A stretch of 64,000 nucleotides of DNA from Rhizobium lentis (GCF_017352135.1 NZ_CP071454.1:434001-498000), one strand, 5' to 3'; shown: positions 52,227 through 61,125, counted from the stretch's first letter. The notes: generated by a model not told the origin, from the sequence alone. A program made the numbers and translations.

Positions 52227-52342
52227 AGCTGATGCACATGGTGGCTTTTCCTCCCAGTTCCACCGCATTAGCTGTTCCCCTCTGGAGGTTTTTAACCTTC
52301 ACACTTATAAGGGCCCTGGTTTTCCAGCGGCCCTCTTTTTTT
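52227..52342 (+). ncRNA. abcR: AbcR-type (alpha-r15) small RNA, first copy
   Basis: The roughly 116-nt RNA is predicted from its promoter to the T-run at 52336-52342. It has a single-stranded CTCCCAG segment, then CACCGCATTAGCTGTTCCCC followed by a CTCTGGAGG hairpin, and a terminator GGGCC...GGCCCTCTTTTTTT. AbcR RNAs pair through their CU-rich, anti-ribosome-binding motifs with Hfq and repress ABC-transporter mRNAs. It lies between lsrB and arsR, the known Sinorhizobium location. Ends are estimated. Confidence 0.88.
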
Positions 52343-52386
52343 GCCTTGGCTCAGCGGAAAATGCCGCACCGCAAAAAAATTGTGCG

Positions 52387-52408
52387 GCGCATAGCAGGCA
52401 TGCACAAA
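52387..52408 (+). promoter_or_regulatory. Upstream element of second AbcR gene (candidate LsrB box)
   Basis: GCGCATA-GCA-GGCATGCACAAA, 6 bp before the -35, matches the element at 52164-52185. Confidence 0.6.
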
Positions 52409-52414
52409 AAAGCA

Positions 52415-52443
52415 TTGAAACCTGCCTAAGGAAGCACCATATC
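52415..52443 (+). promoter_or_regulatory. Promoter of second AbcR gene
   Basis: -35 TTGAAA (52415-52420), a 17-bp spacer and -10 CATATC (52438-52443). Confidence 0.65.
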
Positions 52444-52449
52444 CCTTTC

Positions 52450-52564
52450 AGCTGATGCATTTCGTGGTTTCTCTCCCAGTACCACCGCATTAGCTGTTCC
52501 CCTCTGGAGGTTATTGACCTTCACAATTCAAAGGGCCCTGGTTTTCCGGTGGCCCTCTTTTTTT
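52450..52564 (+). ncRNA. abcR: AbcR-type (alpha-r15) small RNA, second copy
   Basis: The roughly 115-nt RNA is the tandem partner of the first copy. The core CACCGCATTAGCTGTTCCCC and the following CTCTGGAGG are identical, the 5' stem-loop differs (GCATTTCGTGG against GCACATGGTGG), and the terminator is GGGCC...GGCCCTCTTTTTTT with T-run 52558-52564. Which copy is AbcR1 and which AbcR2 cannot be told here. Confidence 0.88.
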
Positions 52565-52633
52565 GCCCAAAATTTGCGCACGGGCAAAAAGCAGCCGCCT
52601 CACGTCACCGTGATTTGCATATCGAAGCTGGCC

Positions 52634-52649
52634 GATCGATATATCGATC
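52634..52649. promoter_or_regulatory. Perfect 16-bp palindrome upstream of arsR
   Basis: GATCGATATATCGATC is a perfect palindrome 30 bp before the arsR start. ArsR-family repressors bind such sites in their own promoters. Confidence 0.55.
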
Positions 52650-52678
52650 AAAGACGATTTATAGTTCGGCAAACGACG

Positions 52679-52972
52679 ATGGACAAAGACGAGATCATTA
52701 AGGCGCTCGCCCATCCCACCCGGATGGACATTCTGAACTGGCTGAAAAATCCCGAGCAGCATTTTCCAACGCAGGAGCATCCCTTCGAGATGGGCGTCTG
52801 CGCCAGCCAGTTCGAACGCTGCGGCCTATCGCAATCCACGGTCTCGGCCCATCTCGGAACGTTGCATCGCGCCGGCCTCGTCACCACCAGGCGCGTCGGT
52901 CAGTGGATCTTCTACAAACGCAACGAAGAAACGATCGCCGCTTTCCTCAAGCAGCTAGCCCAGGATCTTTAG
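52679..52972 (+). CDS. ArsR-family transcriptional regulator
   Basis: The 97-residue protein has a winged helix with FERCGLSQSTVSAHLGTLHRAGLVTTRRVGQWIFYKRNE. Two Cys (MGVCASQFERCGLS) precede the recognition helix and may form a metal or redox site, but the classical ELCVCDL motif is absent. It lies downstream of the AbcR genes and one base before the MFS gene, so it probably controls that exporter. The ATG at 52679 fits the family start. Confidence 0.88.
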   Translation: MDKDEIIKALAHPTRMDILNWLKNPEQHFPTQEHPFEMGVCASQFERCGLSQSTVSAHLGTLHRAGLVTTRRVGQWIFYKRNEETIAAFLKQLAQDL

Positions 52973-52973
52973 A

Positions 52974-54140
52974 ATGCCCGTCGCTCTTCTCGTGCTTGCC
53001 TTGAGCTCCTTTGCGATAGGCACAACGGAATTCGTCATCATGGGTCTGCTGCCGGAGGTCGCCGCCGACCTCTCGGTCACCATCCCTGAGGCCGGATGGC
53101 TGGTAACCGGCTATGCGCTGGCGGTCGCGATCGGCGCACCCGTCATGGCCGCTTCGACTGCGAAGCTGAAGCGGCGCACGGCACTGATTGCGCTGATGGC
53201 CTTCTTCATCGCCGGCAATCTGCTTTGCGCCCTGGCGAGCGATTATTGGGTGCTGATGGTCGCCCGTATCGTCACCGCACTCTGCCACGGCGCCTTCTTC
53301 GGCATTGGCTCGGTCGTCGCCGCTGGCCTGGTCGCCGAAGACCGCAAGGCCCGCGCCGTCGCATTGATGTTCACCGGCCTGACGCTCGCCAATGTCCTCG
53401 GCGTGCCGCTCGGGACCGCGATCGGCCAAGCCTATGGCTGGCGCGCCACCTTCGGGGTCGTGACCGTCATCGGCATCGTCACCATATCGGGCCTGATCGC
53501 CATCCTGCCGCGTGACCGGCAGCAGGAAAGCGGCAGCATTCTGCGTGAAATCGCGGCCCTCAGGAATGGGGGTCTGTGGCTGGCGCTCTCCACCACCGTC
53601 TTCTTCGCCGCCTCGATGTTCGCGCTCTTCACCTATATCGCGCCGCTGCTGCGCGATGTCACCGGCGTTTCGCCGGAAGGCGTCACCTGGACGCTGTTCC
53701 TGATCGGGCTCGGGCTGACCGTCGGCAATCTCGTCGGCGGCAAGCTTGCCGATTGGCGGCTCGGCACGACGCTCGCCGGCGTCTTCGCCGCCATCGCCAT
53801 CACCTCCCTCGCTTTCAGCTATACGAGCCGTTTGTTCATCCCGGCTGAGATCACCCTCTTCCTCTGGGCGACCGCAAGCTTCGCCGCCGTGCCGGCGCTT
53901 CAGGTCGGCGTCGTCGGCTTCGGCAAGGACGCGCCGAACCTCGTCTCCACGATCAATATCGGCGCCTTCAACACCGGCAATGCGCTCGGCGCCTGGGCAG
54001 GCGGCCTGGTCATCGATGCCGGCTTCGATCTCACCCGCGTTCCTCTCGCCGCAGCCCTGATGGCCCTGATCGGCCTGGGTGCTACGGCGCTCACCTATCT
54101 CTCCGCCAAGGGCCGGGCCGCCCTTGCCCCTGCCGAGTGA
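52974..54140 (+). CDS. MFS exporter (DHA1, AraJ/YdhP type)
   Basis: The 388-residue protein has twelve membrane segments and begins with the AraJ/YdhP-type MPVALLVLALSSFAIGTTEFVIMGLLPEVA. It carries an ARIVTALCHGAFFGIGSVVA segment and GLTLANVLGVPLGTAIGQ. It probably exports a drug or metabolite. Its ATG follows the arsR TAG by a single base, so expression is linked to arsR, and the ene-reductase gene follows 25 bp downstream. Confidence 0.92.
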   Translation: MPVALLVLALSSFAIGTTEFVIMGLLPEVAADLSVTIPEAGWLVTGYALAVAIGAPVMAASTAKLKRRTALIALMAFFIAGNLLCALASDYWVLMVARIVTALCHGAFFGIGSVVAAGLVAEDRKARAVALMFTGLTLANVLGVPLGTAIGQAYGWRATFGVVTVIGIVTISGLIAILPRDRQQESGSILREIAALRNGGLWLALSTTVFFAASMFALFTYIAPLLRDVTGVSPEGVTWTLFLIGLGLTVGNLVGGKLADWRLGTTLAGVFAAIAITSLAFSYTSRLFIPAEITLFLWATASFAAVPALQVGVVGFGKDAPNLVSTINIGAFNTGNALGAWAGGLVIDAGFDLTRVPLAAALMALIGLGATALTYLSAKGRAALAPAE

Positions 54141-54165
54141 TCCTCCCGCAAAAGAAAGGACCATC

Positions 54166-55290
54166 ATGGCCAAGCTTTTCGAACCCACCAAGGTTGGCGA
54201 CATCAGTGTCAAGAACCGCATCGTCATGGCGCCGCTCACCCGCAATCGCTCGCCGGGCGCGATCCCCAATGACCTCAATGTCGAATATTACCGCCAGCGC
54301 GCCACATCAGGCCTGATCATCACCGAAGCGACCCCAATAACCCATCAGGGCCAGGGCTATGCCAACGTGCCAGGCCTCTACACCAAGGAAGCGCTCGACG
54401 GCTGGAAGCGCGTGACCGATGCCGTTCACGCGGCAGGTGGCAAGATCGTCGTCCAGATGTGGCATGTCGGCCGAATCTCGCACACGACGCTGCAGCCGGA
54501 CGGCGGAAAGCCGGTCTCCTCGACCAACCGCGCCGCAAAATCCAAGACCTATCTGGTCAATCCCGACGGCAGCGGCAGCTTTGCGGACACCTCCGAACCG
54601 CGCGCGCTCGAAACCGCTGAAATTCCCGGCATCGTCGAGGACTACCGCAAAGCGGCGCGCGCCGCGATCGATGCCGGCTTCGACGGCGTCGAAATCCACG
54701 GCGCCAACGGCTATCTCCTCGACCAGTTCATGCGCGACGGCATCAACGACCGAACCGACGAATATGGCGGGTCGATCGAAAACCGTGCCCGCCTGACTTT
54801 CGAGGTCGTCGATGCCGTCGTGAAGGAAATCGGCACCGGCCGCACGGCAATCCGCATCTCGCCGGTTACGCCGTCGAACGATAGCTACGATTCCAATCCG
54901 CAGACGACCTTCACCTACGTCGTCGAGAGGCTGGCCAAATACGATCTCGCCTATATCCACGTCGTCGAAGGCCAGACCGGCGGCGACCGCGACTACAAGC
55001 AGGGCGACAACCCCTCCTTCGACTACGAGGCGCTGCGCCAAGCCTATGAAAAGGCCGGCGGCAAGGCCAGCTGGATGGTCAACAACGGCTATGACCGCGA
55101 TCTCGCGATCGATGCTGCCGAAAGCGGCCGCGCTGATCTCGTCGCCTTCGGTAAGCCCTTCATCGCCAATCCGGATCTCGTCGAACGGCTGGCAAAGAAC
55201 CTGCCGCTCAACACGCCGGATCAATCGACCTTCTATGGCGGCAGCGCCAAGGGCTATATCGATTACCCCACGCTCGAAAAGGTCGCTTGA
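54166..55290 (+). CDS. Old yellow enzyme family ene-reductase
   Basis: The 374-residue FMN enzyme reduces activated C=C bonds (alkene or nitro substrates) with NADPH. It starts MAKLFEPTKVGDISVKNRIV and has APLTRNRS, SGLIITEATPITHQGQGY, the substrate-binding IHGANGYLLDQFM with DRTDEYGGSIENRARL, and a C-terminal GRADLVAFGKPFIANPDLVER. It is like NemA and glycerol trinitrate reductases. It follows arsR and the MFS gene in one operon, a common electrophile-detoxification arrangement. Confidence 0.94.
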   Translation: MAKLFEPTKVGDISVKNRIVMAPLTRNRSPGAIPNDLNVEYYRQRATSGLIITEATPITHQGQGYANVPGLYTKEALDGWKRVTDAVHAAGGKIVVQMWHVGRISHTTLQPDGGKPVSSTNRAAKSKTYLVNPDGSGSFADTSEPRALETAEIPGIVEDYRKAARAAIDAGFDGVEIHGANGYLLDQFMRDGINDRTDEYGGSIENRARLTFEVVDAVVKEIGTGRTAIRISPVTPSNDSYDSNPQTTFTYVVERLAKYDLAYIHVVEGQTGGDRDYKQGDNPSFDYEALRQAYEKAGGKASWMVNNGYDRDLAIDAAESGRADLVAFGKPFIANPDLVERLAKNLPLNTPDQSTFYGGSAKGYIDYPTLEKVA

Positions 55291-55307
55291 ACCCTCAGGA
55301 TACGAAC

Positions 55308-55340
55308 CGCAAAATCCCGCCGAGAGGCGGGATTTCTGCG
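55308..55340 (+). terminator. Terminator after the ene-reductase gene
   Basis: A 10-bp stem AAATCCCGCC / GGCGGGATTT (55312-55321 and 55326-55335) with a GAGA loop lies about 20 bp past the stop. The T-tract after it is short, so strength is moderate. Confidence 0.6.
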
Positions 55341-55364
55341 TTCAAGATCCCTATATAAGCCGCC

Positions 55365-56165
55365 ATGTTCGCTCCCTATCTCGATCGCTGGTCGCTCATC
55401 TCAGACGGCGAGCCCATCATCACCCATTCGAGCCGCCTGCTACCGGTCCTCTGGCAGGATCGGCCCGCCATGCTGAAAGTCGCGGCCGATATCGACGAAC
55501 GATACGGCGCGCTGTTGATGCAGTGGTGGGAGGGCGACGGCGCAGCCCATGTCTATGCCCATGAGGGCGACGCCGTGCTCCTGGAACGGGCGCTGGGAAA
55601 ACGCTCGCTGCTTTCCATGGCGATGGACGGCGAAGACGATGAGGCGAGCCGCATCCTCTGCCGCACCGCCGCACGGCTGCATGCGCCGCGCCAAAAACCG
55701 CTTCCCAATCCTATTCCCCTCACCCGCTGGTTCCGCGATCTCGAACCGGCCGCCGGCAGATATGGCGGCACGCTAACCGATTGCTCGGCAATAGCCAACG
55801 CCCTCCTTGCCGACCCGCGCGAGCCCGTCGTCCTCCATGGCGATATCCATCACGGCAACATTCTCGATTTCGAGGCCCGCGGCTGGCTGGCGATCGATCC
55901 GAAGCGGCTCCATGGCGAGCGCGGCTTCGATTTCGCCAATATCTTCGCCAATGAGGAACTGCCGACCATCACCGATCCCGCCCGTTTCCGCCGCCAGCTC
56001 GCGATCGTCTCGGCGGAGGCCCGGCTCGAGCCGAAGCGGCTGCTGCAATGGATCGCCGCCTATTCCGGCCTTTCCGCCGCCTGGTTCCTTGGTGACCCGA
56101 ATATGGAGCAGGCCGAGACGGCCTTGACGGTTGCCCGGATCGCCCTTTCGGAACTCTCGGCCTAG
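55365..56165 (+). CDS. Aminoglycoside 6-phosphotransferase-like kinase (streptomycin type)
   Basis: The 266-residue product matches the APH(6)/hydroxyurea kinase family: MFAPYLDRWSLISDGEPIIT at the start, HGDIHHGNILDF (catalytic loop, about 162-173) and the metal-binding AIDPKRLHGERGFDFANI. Members phosphorylate streptomycin at position 6. Whether it confers resistance here is unknown. Its stop and the stop of the convergent epimerase gene overlap by 4 bp. Confidence 0.88.
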   Translation: MFAPYLDRWSLISDGEPIITHSSRLLPVLWQDRPAMLKVAADIDERYGALLMQWWEGDGAAHVYAHEGDAVLLERALGKRSLLSMAMDGEDDEASRILCRTAARLHAPRQKPLPNPIPLTRWFRDLEPAAGRYGGTLTDCSAIANALLADPREPVVLHGDIHHGNILDFEARGWLAIDPKRLHGERGFDFANIFANEELPTITDPARFRRQLAIVSAEARLEPKRLLQWIAAYSGLSAAWFLGDPNMEQAETALTVARIALSELSA

Positions 56166-57184
56166 TGCGCCTTCTGCAGCGAATGCCCGACGAAGGCGGT
56201 TGCCGTGTCCTGACGCGGTTCAGGCAGGCAGCCGAGCGCCACGAGTGAGGCTCTCACCGCCTCGTCGATCGGCGTCTGCGGCTCCCGGCCGAGTTCGGCC
56301 ACAAGCTTGGCGTTGCTCATCCTTAGCGGCACCTTCCAGAGATAGCGCATCTCCTGGATCTCCCGCATGATCGGCATAAAGGGTGCCGCGAGCGGCACGA
56401 TCCACCAGGGAAACCGCGCGATCTTTGCCTTGCCGGCGGAAACGCGCTTGATTGCTTCCGCCATCTGCATGCCATCCGCATCCCAGAAGCCATCCATATG
56501 ATAGACGGCAAAGGGCGACAGCCGATCGGCCCGCTCGACGAGCTGGGCGATGGTTTCCGCCATGTCGGGCAGATAGGCCCATTGATGGCCGACGCCGCGC
56601 CGCCCGGGATTCTTGATCGTGCCGACCGGTTTTCCAGGTGTCACGAGTCCCGATGAAAACCAACTGTTGGCTGTGGCGCCAGGACCGAAGAAATCGCCGG
56701 CACGAACGATGATGGCGCCGGCGCCCGATCGCGACGCAGCCTCCAGCCGCTTCTCCATCTCGACGCGGATCACCCCCTTCTTCGTCACCGGATGCTGCGG
56801 GCTTTCCTCCGTCGGCGCCAGCAGGGCATCGGGGCCGAAGTTGTAGACGTTACCCGGCAGCACGATGCGCACACCGACGGCGAGAGCCGCAGCGATGCTA
56901 TTGTCGAGCATCGGCAGCACCAGCCTTTCCCAGTCGCGATAACCCGGCGGATTGACGGCGTGGACGATCAAGCCGACGCCTTCGGCCGCCCTCAGCACAT
57001 CGCCGGCGTTCATTGCGTCGCCCTGCACCCATTCGAATGCCGGCTCGTTCTTCGATGCTTTGGCAGCGTCGCGGTTGAGCGCCCGGATGCGCCAGCTTCG
57101 CGCCAGAAGCTTGCGCGCGATCGCGCCGCCGATACCGCCCGTCGCGCCGAGAACCAGTGCCGTCTTCTTGATATCTCCACTCAT
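56162..57184 (-). CDS. NAD(P)-dependent epimerase/dehydratase family protein
   Basis: The 340-residue product has a Rossmann fold with ALVLGATGGIGGAIARKLLARS and a GDAMNAGDVLRAAEGVGLIVHAV segment. A catalytic YxxxK pair is not evident. It resembles nucleoside-diphosphate-sugar epimerases and atypical SDRs. Its role is unknown; the divergent LysR gene at 57279 may regulate it. I used the ATG at 57184 (MSGDIKKTALVLG). Confidence 0.85.
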   Translation of the reverse strand: MSGDIKKTALVLGATGGIGGAIARKLLARSWRIRALNRDAAKASKNEPAFEWVQGDAMNAGDVLRAAEGVGLIVHAVNPPGYRDWERLVLPMLDNSIAAALAVGVRIVLPGNVYNFGPDALLAPTEESPQHPVTKKGVIRVEMEKRLEAASRSGAGAIIVRAGDFFGPGATANSWFSSGLVTPGKPVGTIKNPGRRGVGHQWAYLPDMAETIAQLVERADRLSPFAVYHMDGFWDADGMQMAEAIKRVSAGKAKIARFPWWIVPLAAPFMPIMREIQEMRYLWKVPLRMSNAKLVAELGREPQTPIDEAVRASLVALGCLPEPRQDTATAFVGHSLQKAH

Positions 57185-57278
57185 CACAATCATCTCCTTC
57201 GATTGCATGAGACGACTATGCTCCCGACTTAAGATAAACGAAATTGACGAAAAAAGTGCATTGGCTATACAAAAACAT

Positions 57279-58181
57279 ATGACTTTCGAACCGAGCTGGG
57301 ATTTCTACCGCAGTTTTTTGACCGTGCTCCAGCAGGGATCGCTTTCGGCCGCCGCGCGCGAGCTGGGGCTGACCCAGCCGACAATAGGCCGGCATGTCGA
57401 TGCTCTGGAACAGGCGATCGGCGCCGAGCTCTTCATCCGATCGCCGAACGGCCTGCTGCCGACCGACGCGGCGCAGGCGCTGAAACCCTATGCCGAGACG
57501 CTGGCGGCAACCGCCGCCGCCCTTTTACGCACCGCATCCGGCGAGCGCGAGAGCGTGGCGGGAACGGTCAGGGTCAGCGCCAGCGAGGTTGTCGCCGTCG
57601 AGGTCCTGCCTGGGATTCTCGGGCCGCTGCAGGAAACCTATCCCGAGCTCCAGATCGAGCTCTCGGCATCGGATACAATCGAGGACTTGGTGAACCGCGA
57701 GGCCGATATCGCCGTGCGTATGGCCGAGCCGCAACAAGACGCGCTCGTCGTGCGCCGCATCGGCGATATTCCGCTCGGCTTCCATGCTCATCGCCACTAT
57801 CTCGAACGCCATGGCATTCCGCAGACTATGGCGGATCTCGCCACCCACCGGCTGATCGGCTTCGACCGGCAGACAGCCTATGTTCGCATGGTGATGAAAC
57901 GCTACCCGGCACCCGAGGGCATCAAATTCGCCTACAGGACCGACAGCAATCTTGCTCAGCTTTCCGCAATCCGTGCCGGCGTCGGCATCGGCATCTGTCA
58001 GATCGGACTGGCGCGAGACAATCCCGACCTCGTGCACGTCCTGCCCGATGCTTTCGTCATACCGCTCGGCACATGGGTTGTGATGCATGAGAGCCTGAAG
58101 ACCTCGCCGCGCTGCCGGGCCACGTTTGACGCACTGGTCAAGGGCCTCCAGACCTATCAGCGTTATTCCACCGGCACATAA
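57279..58181 (+). CDS. LysR-family transcriptional regulator
   Basis: The 300-residue protein has the LysR helix-turn-helix (QGSLSAAARELGLTQPTIGRHVDALEQAIGAELF) and an effector domain with VSASEVVAVEVLPGILGPL and IRAGVGIGICQIGLA. It is divergent from the epimerase gene with 94 bp between, so that gene is the likely target. The start MTFEPSWDFYRSFL is the first after the divergent promoter region. Confidence 0.9.
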   Translation: MTFEPSWDFYRSFLTVLQQGSLSAAARELGLTQPTIGRHVDALEQAIGAELFIRSPNGLLPTDAAQALKPYAETLAATAAALLRTASGERESVAGTVRVSASEVVAVEVLPGILGPLQETYPELQIELSASDTIEDLVNREADIAVRMAEPQQDALVVRRIGDIPLGFHAHRHYLERHGIPQTMADLATHRLIGFDRQTAYVRMVMKRYPAPEGIKFAYRTDSNLAQLSAIRAGVGIGICQIGLARDNPDLVHVLPDAFVIPLGTWVVMHESLKTSPRCRATFDALVKGLQTYQRYSTGT

Positions 58182-58203
58182 TGAAATCACTGCCATACCG
58201 GGC

Positions 58204-58578
58204 ATGACCGCCAAGCCGCTCATCGATGTCGATATCGTTCTTCCCAGCCTCGAGCATGTCGAGGATGCGACGCGGGTACTTCTGGCAGAAGGTTACGAAC
58301 CGCGCGGCAATCGCTATGACGACGAAGTATGGGCATTCATGTCGAGAGGTTCGGTGCCGGCGGAACGCGTCTATCTTTGCCCGGCCGGCAACCACACGCA
58401 TCGAGACAGACTGGCTTTCCGGGATTATCTCATCGCGCATCCTCAGTCGGCGAGCGATTATGCCGCGCTCAAGCGCGAGCTGGCCGCCGAATTCAGGATG
58501 GATGGCGATCGCTATACCGCACTTAAGCGTGAATTCGTCGATACGGTCGTCGCGCGGGCATTGGCGGGCGATAATTAG
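58204..58578 (+). pseudogene. GrpB/UPF0157-family protein, N-terminally truncated
   Basis: The frame preserves the C-terminal two-thirds of GrpB proteins: TAIPGMTAKPLIDVDIVLP, then VYLCPAGNHTHRDRLAFRDYL and SASDYAALKRELAAEF. The usual N-terminal 40-50 residues before the TAIPGM segment are missing, and the LysR gene ends just upstream. The likeness starts immediately after 58181, so a deletion fused the two. A 124-residue protein from the ATG at 58204 could still be made. Confidence 0.7.
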
Positions 58579-58862
58579 CTTCGAATGCCTTGCGAGGCCT
58601 CGGCCGCACGGTCCTTCCACAGGGCGTCAACCACTTCGGTTTCCGGCCGATCGCCGCCCTCGGCATATTCCTCATGCCATTTTCCGTTTTCGTCCTGCCA
58701 GCTGATCTCGGCGGAATCGCCGCCGACCTGCTGTTCGGCCGCAACGATACGCGCAGCCTCGAGCGCCTCGGCGTGGGTCGGGAATGCCTCGGAATAAACG
58801 CCTCCCAGTCTGTAGGCCCAACCGCCGTCATGCGGCACGACTTCGTAGACCACCTTGACCAT
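58575..58862 (-). CDS. DUF2188 domain protein
   Basis: The 95-residue product, MVKVVYEVVPHDGGWAYRLG..., has the DUF2188 pattern: a V-x-P-H-x-G-G-W-A segment, FPTHAEALEAARIVAAEQQ, and an acidic tail. DUF2188 proteins are small and of unknown role. Its 3' end overlaps the truncated GrpB frame by 4 bp. Confidence 0.8.
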   Translation of the reverse strand: MVKVVYEVVPHDGGWAYRLGGVYSEAFPTHAEALEAARIVAAEQQVGGDSAEISWQDENGKWHEEYAEGGDRPETEVVDALWKDRAAEASQGIRS

Positions 58863-59093
58863 GCATCCGTCTCCTCATCTTCTTGTTGCACATACGCGCG
58901 CTTCCGGACAGGATCCGGATCATCGCGGCCGCTAGACGAGAATACGAGGACGCCGCGATCTGCTTTCCGGCCCCGATAATCGTCAGTATTCCATTAAACG
59001 CTGAAGACTGCAAATAGGACGAGTATCGGAGCATGCTGCCGTCGCGAGATCAAGGGCTTGTAGCGGACGCGTCCACGGCGACAGGAGCTGGGT

Positions 59094-60191
59094 TTGAGCA
59101 TCGTTTCACGCTTTGAAGAGGAAAAGTTTCTGATCGCCGCACTGATCGTTGCGATGATCGCCTATCTCTTGGAACACGCTGTGGTCGAATTGGGACGCGG
59201 CGTCGCGTTGCTCGCCGCCGGCGTCCTGGTCGCCACCATCGTACTTGCTTCGATCCGTGTTGCGCATCATGCCGAACTGCTCGCCGTCAAGGTCGGCGAT
59301 CCCTATGGCACGATGATTTTGACGCTTTCGGCTCTCGCCGTCGAAGTCATCATCCTCGCCATCATGATGGCCGGCGAGAGCTCTCCGACACTGGTGCGCG
59401 ACACGATCTATTCGGCCCTGATGATCGATATCAACGGCATTCTCGGCCTCGCCGCCCTTCTCGGCGGCCTCAAGCACGGCGAGCAGCCCTACAACGACAA
59501 TTCGGGCAAGACCTACGGCGTGATGATCCTTACCGCCATGGGCATTTCGATGATCGTGCCGGAATTCGTGCCGAGAGATAAGTGGCATTATTATTCCGCC
59601 TTCACCATCGTCGCGATGATTGCGCTTTACGGCCTCTTCCTGCGCATGCAGGTCGGCCAGCACAGCTATTTCTTCAGCTACAGCTATCCGCGGTCCGACC
59701 GGAAGAAGGAAAGTCACGATGAACAGGGCGCCGACAGACCGGCCGTCGTCTCAATCGCCACCATCCTCGTCGGCGTCGTCATCATCGGCCTGCTGGCGGA
59801 GTTCATGTCGGCCTTCATGAGCGAAGGCCTGCGCGACAGCGGCGCACCAATCGCCGTCACCGCCGTCGTCGTCGCGGCGATTTCCGCCGCACCCGAGATC
59901 CTGACCGCATTGAGGGCGGCACTAAGGAACCGCATGCAGGCGACGGTCAACATTGCGATGGGCGCGTCGCTCTCGACAGTGATCCTGACGGTCCCCGTGA
60001 TGGAGGCGATCGCGCTCTACACTGGCCAGCCCTTCATCATGGCGATGACCCCCGTGCAGACGGTGATGGTGGCGATCACGCTGATTGCCGCCGCAATCAA
60101 CCTCAACGACGGCGAGACCAACGCCATCGAAGGCATGACGCATTTCATCCTCTTCGCCACCTTCGTCATGCTGACGGCGCTGGGCCTTTGA
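59094..60191 (+). CDS. chaA: Calcium/proton antiporter (ChaA type)
   Basis: The 365-residue protein has about ten to eleven membrane segments in two halves. The acidic CaCA motifs are GDPYGTMILTLSALAVEVIILA and, in the second half, VVAAISAAPEILTALRAALRNRMQATVNIAMGA. It should export Ca2+ (or Na+/K+) in exchange for H+. The start is a TTG at 59094, chosen because AGGAG lies at 59083-59087. Confidence 0.88.
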   Translation: MSIVSRFEEEKFLIAALIVAMIAYLLEHAVVELGRGVALLAAGVLVATIVLASIRVAHHAELLAVKVGDPYGTMILTLSALAVEVIILAIMMAGESSPTLVRDTIYSALMIDINGILGLAALLGGLKHGEQPYNDNSGKTYGVMILTAMGISMIVPEFVPRDKWHYYSAFTIVAMIALYGLFLRMQVGQHSYFFSYSYPRSDRKKESHDEQGADRPAVVSIATILVGVVIIGLLAEFMSAFMSEGLRDSGAPIAVTAVVVAAISAAPEILTALRAALRNRMQATVNIAMGASLSTVILTVPVMEAIALYTGQPFIMAMTPVQTVMVAITLIAAAINLNDGETNAIEGMTHFILFATFVMLTALGL

Positions 60192-60255
60192 AGACGGCGC
60201 GCTGAGACCGGCGTGCGAGAGAAGCTCTCGGCAGGTCACGCCTGAAAGGCGACAG

Positions 60256-61125
60256 TCATTGCTTCGATTTTTCGAGGAAGCGCTCTTTACGGGTTTTCGG
60301 CTTGAAGCGCCGGAAGAAGTTTTCGATGGCGCGAATGGATTTGGTGACCGACATCAGCCTATCGATCTGGCCGTTCGCATTGTGGAGGCGCTCGGACAAG
60401 ACTTCGGCCGCCGTCATCGCGATCTCGATCGGCGGCACCTGTGGAAACCGTTTGGCGAGCGCGGCATAGGGGCTGGCATCGACGCCGCCCATCATCGAGA
60501 TCGCACCCATGCGGGCAAAGAGACGCAGGAAGATCTGTTCGAACGTCCAATCATGCACGTCGAAGACCTTCCACTTCTCGCTTCTCTTTGCCGAAAAGCC
60601 GGCCAGCAGGATCTTGCCCGGCAGCTGCAGTTCGGCGAGCCAGAGCGCCATCGCAAAGCCGCTCGTCGCAATCTTGCCTGCGGGATAGAGATCGACGAGC
60701 ATTTGCGTCAGATCGAGGTGGCGAGTTTTGGCGCCTTTGAAGCCGCTCTCCTCGCTAAAGTTTTCCTCAGGCGAGACGCGAATGTTGACGACGCCCAGAA
60801 AATCGTCGCCGGCAAAAAAACGCAGGACATCCCCCACCTCGCGCCGGTGAACGATATTGGCGCCCATCACGCCGCTGCGGGCAACCAGCACCGCATGGCC
60901 GGCAAAGGGTTCGTCGAGCACTTTGTAGACATTGTTGAAGAAGACGTAGAGCGCCGACTCCGGCAATTCGCTGAGCAGCCGTTCGAAATCGACCGCTTCG
61001 CTGTTTGCCACCAGCACGATGTGCGAATAGCGTGACAGCAGCGCCTTCCACGCGTCCGGCGTCAAGACATTGAAACCGTCATCTGCGGTGGCCATGGTTT
61101 GCGTCTCGCTGGGAATTGATTCCAT
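60256..61125 (-). CDS. Hypothetical protein, possible glycan-related
   Basis: The 289-residue product has no signal peptide or membrane span. It begins with an acidic tail, then alpha/beta segments such as RYSHIVLVANSEAVDFERLLSEL and a GKIATSGFAMALWLAELQLP stretch. The C-terminus is basic. I do not recognise the family with confidence; it looks like a glycosyltransferase-like protein and lies beside the GT8 gene on the same strand. Confidence 0.65.
   Translation of the reverse strand: MESIPSETQTMATADDGFNVLTPDAWKALLSRYSHIVLVANSEAVDFERLLSELPESALYVFFNNVYKVLDEPFAGHAVLVARSGVMGANIVHRREVGDVLRFFAGDDFLGVVNIRVSPEENFSEESGFKGAKTRHLDLTQMLVDLYPAGKIATSGFAMALWLAELQLPGKILLAGFSAKRSEKWKVFDVHDWTFEQIFLRLFARMGAISMMGGVDASPYAALAKRFPQVPPIEIAMTAAEVLSERLHNANGQIDRLMSVTKSIRAIENFFRRFKPKTRKERFLEKSKQ

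Noticed and set aside
60216..60230. Hairpin CGAGAG-AAG-CTCTCG after the antiporter gene
   Set aside because: The stem is short with no T-tract on either strand, so I did not call a terminator.
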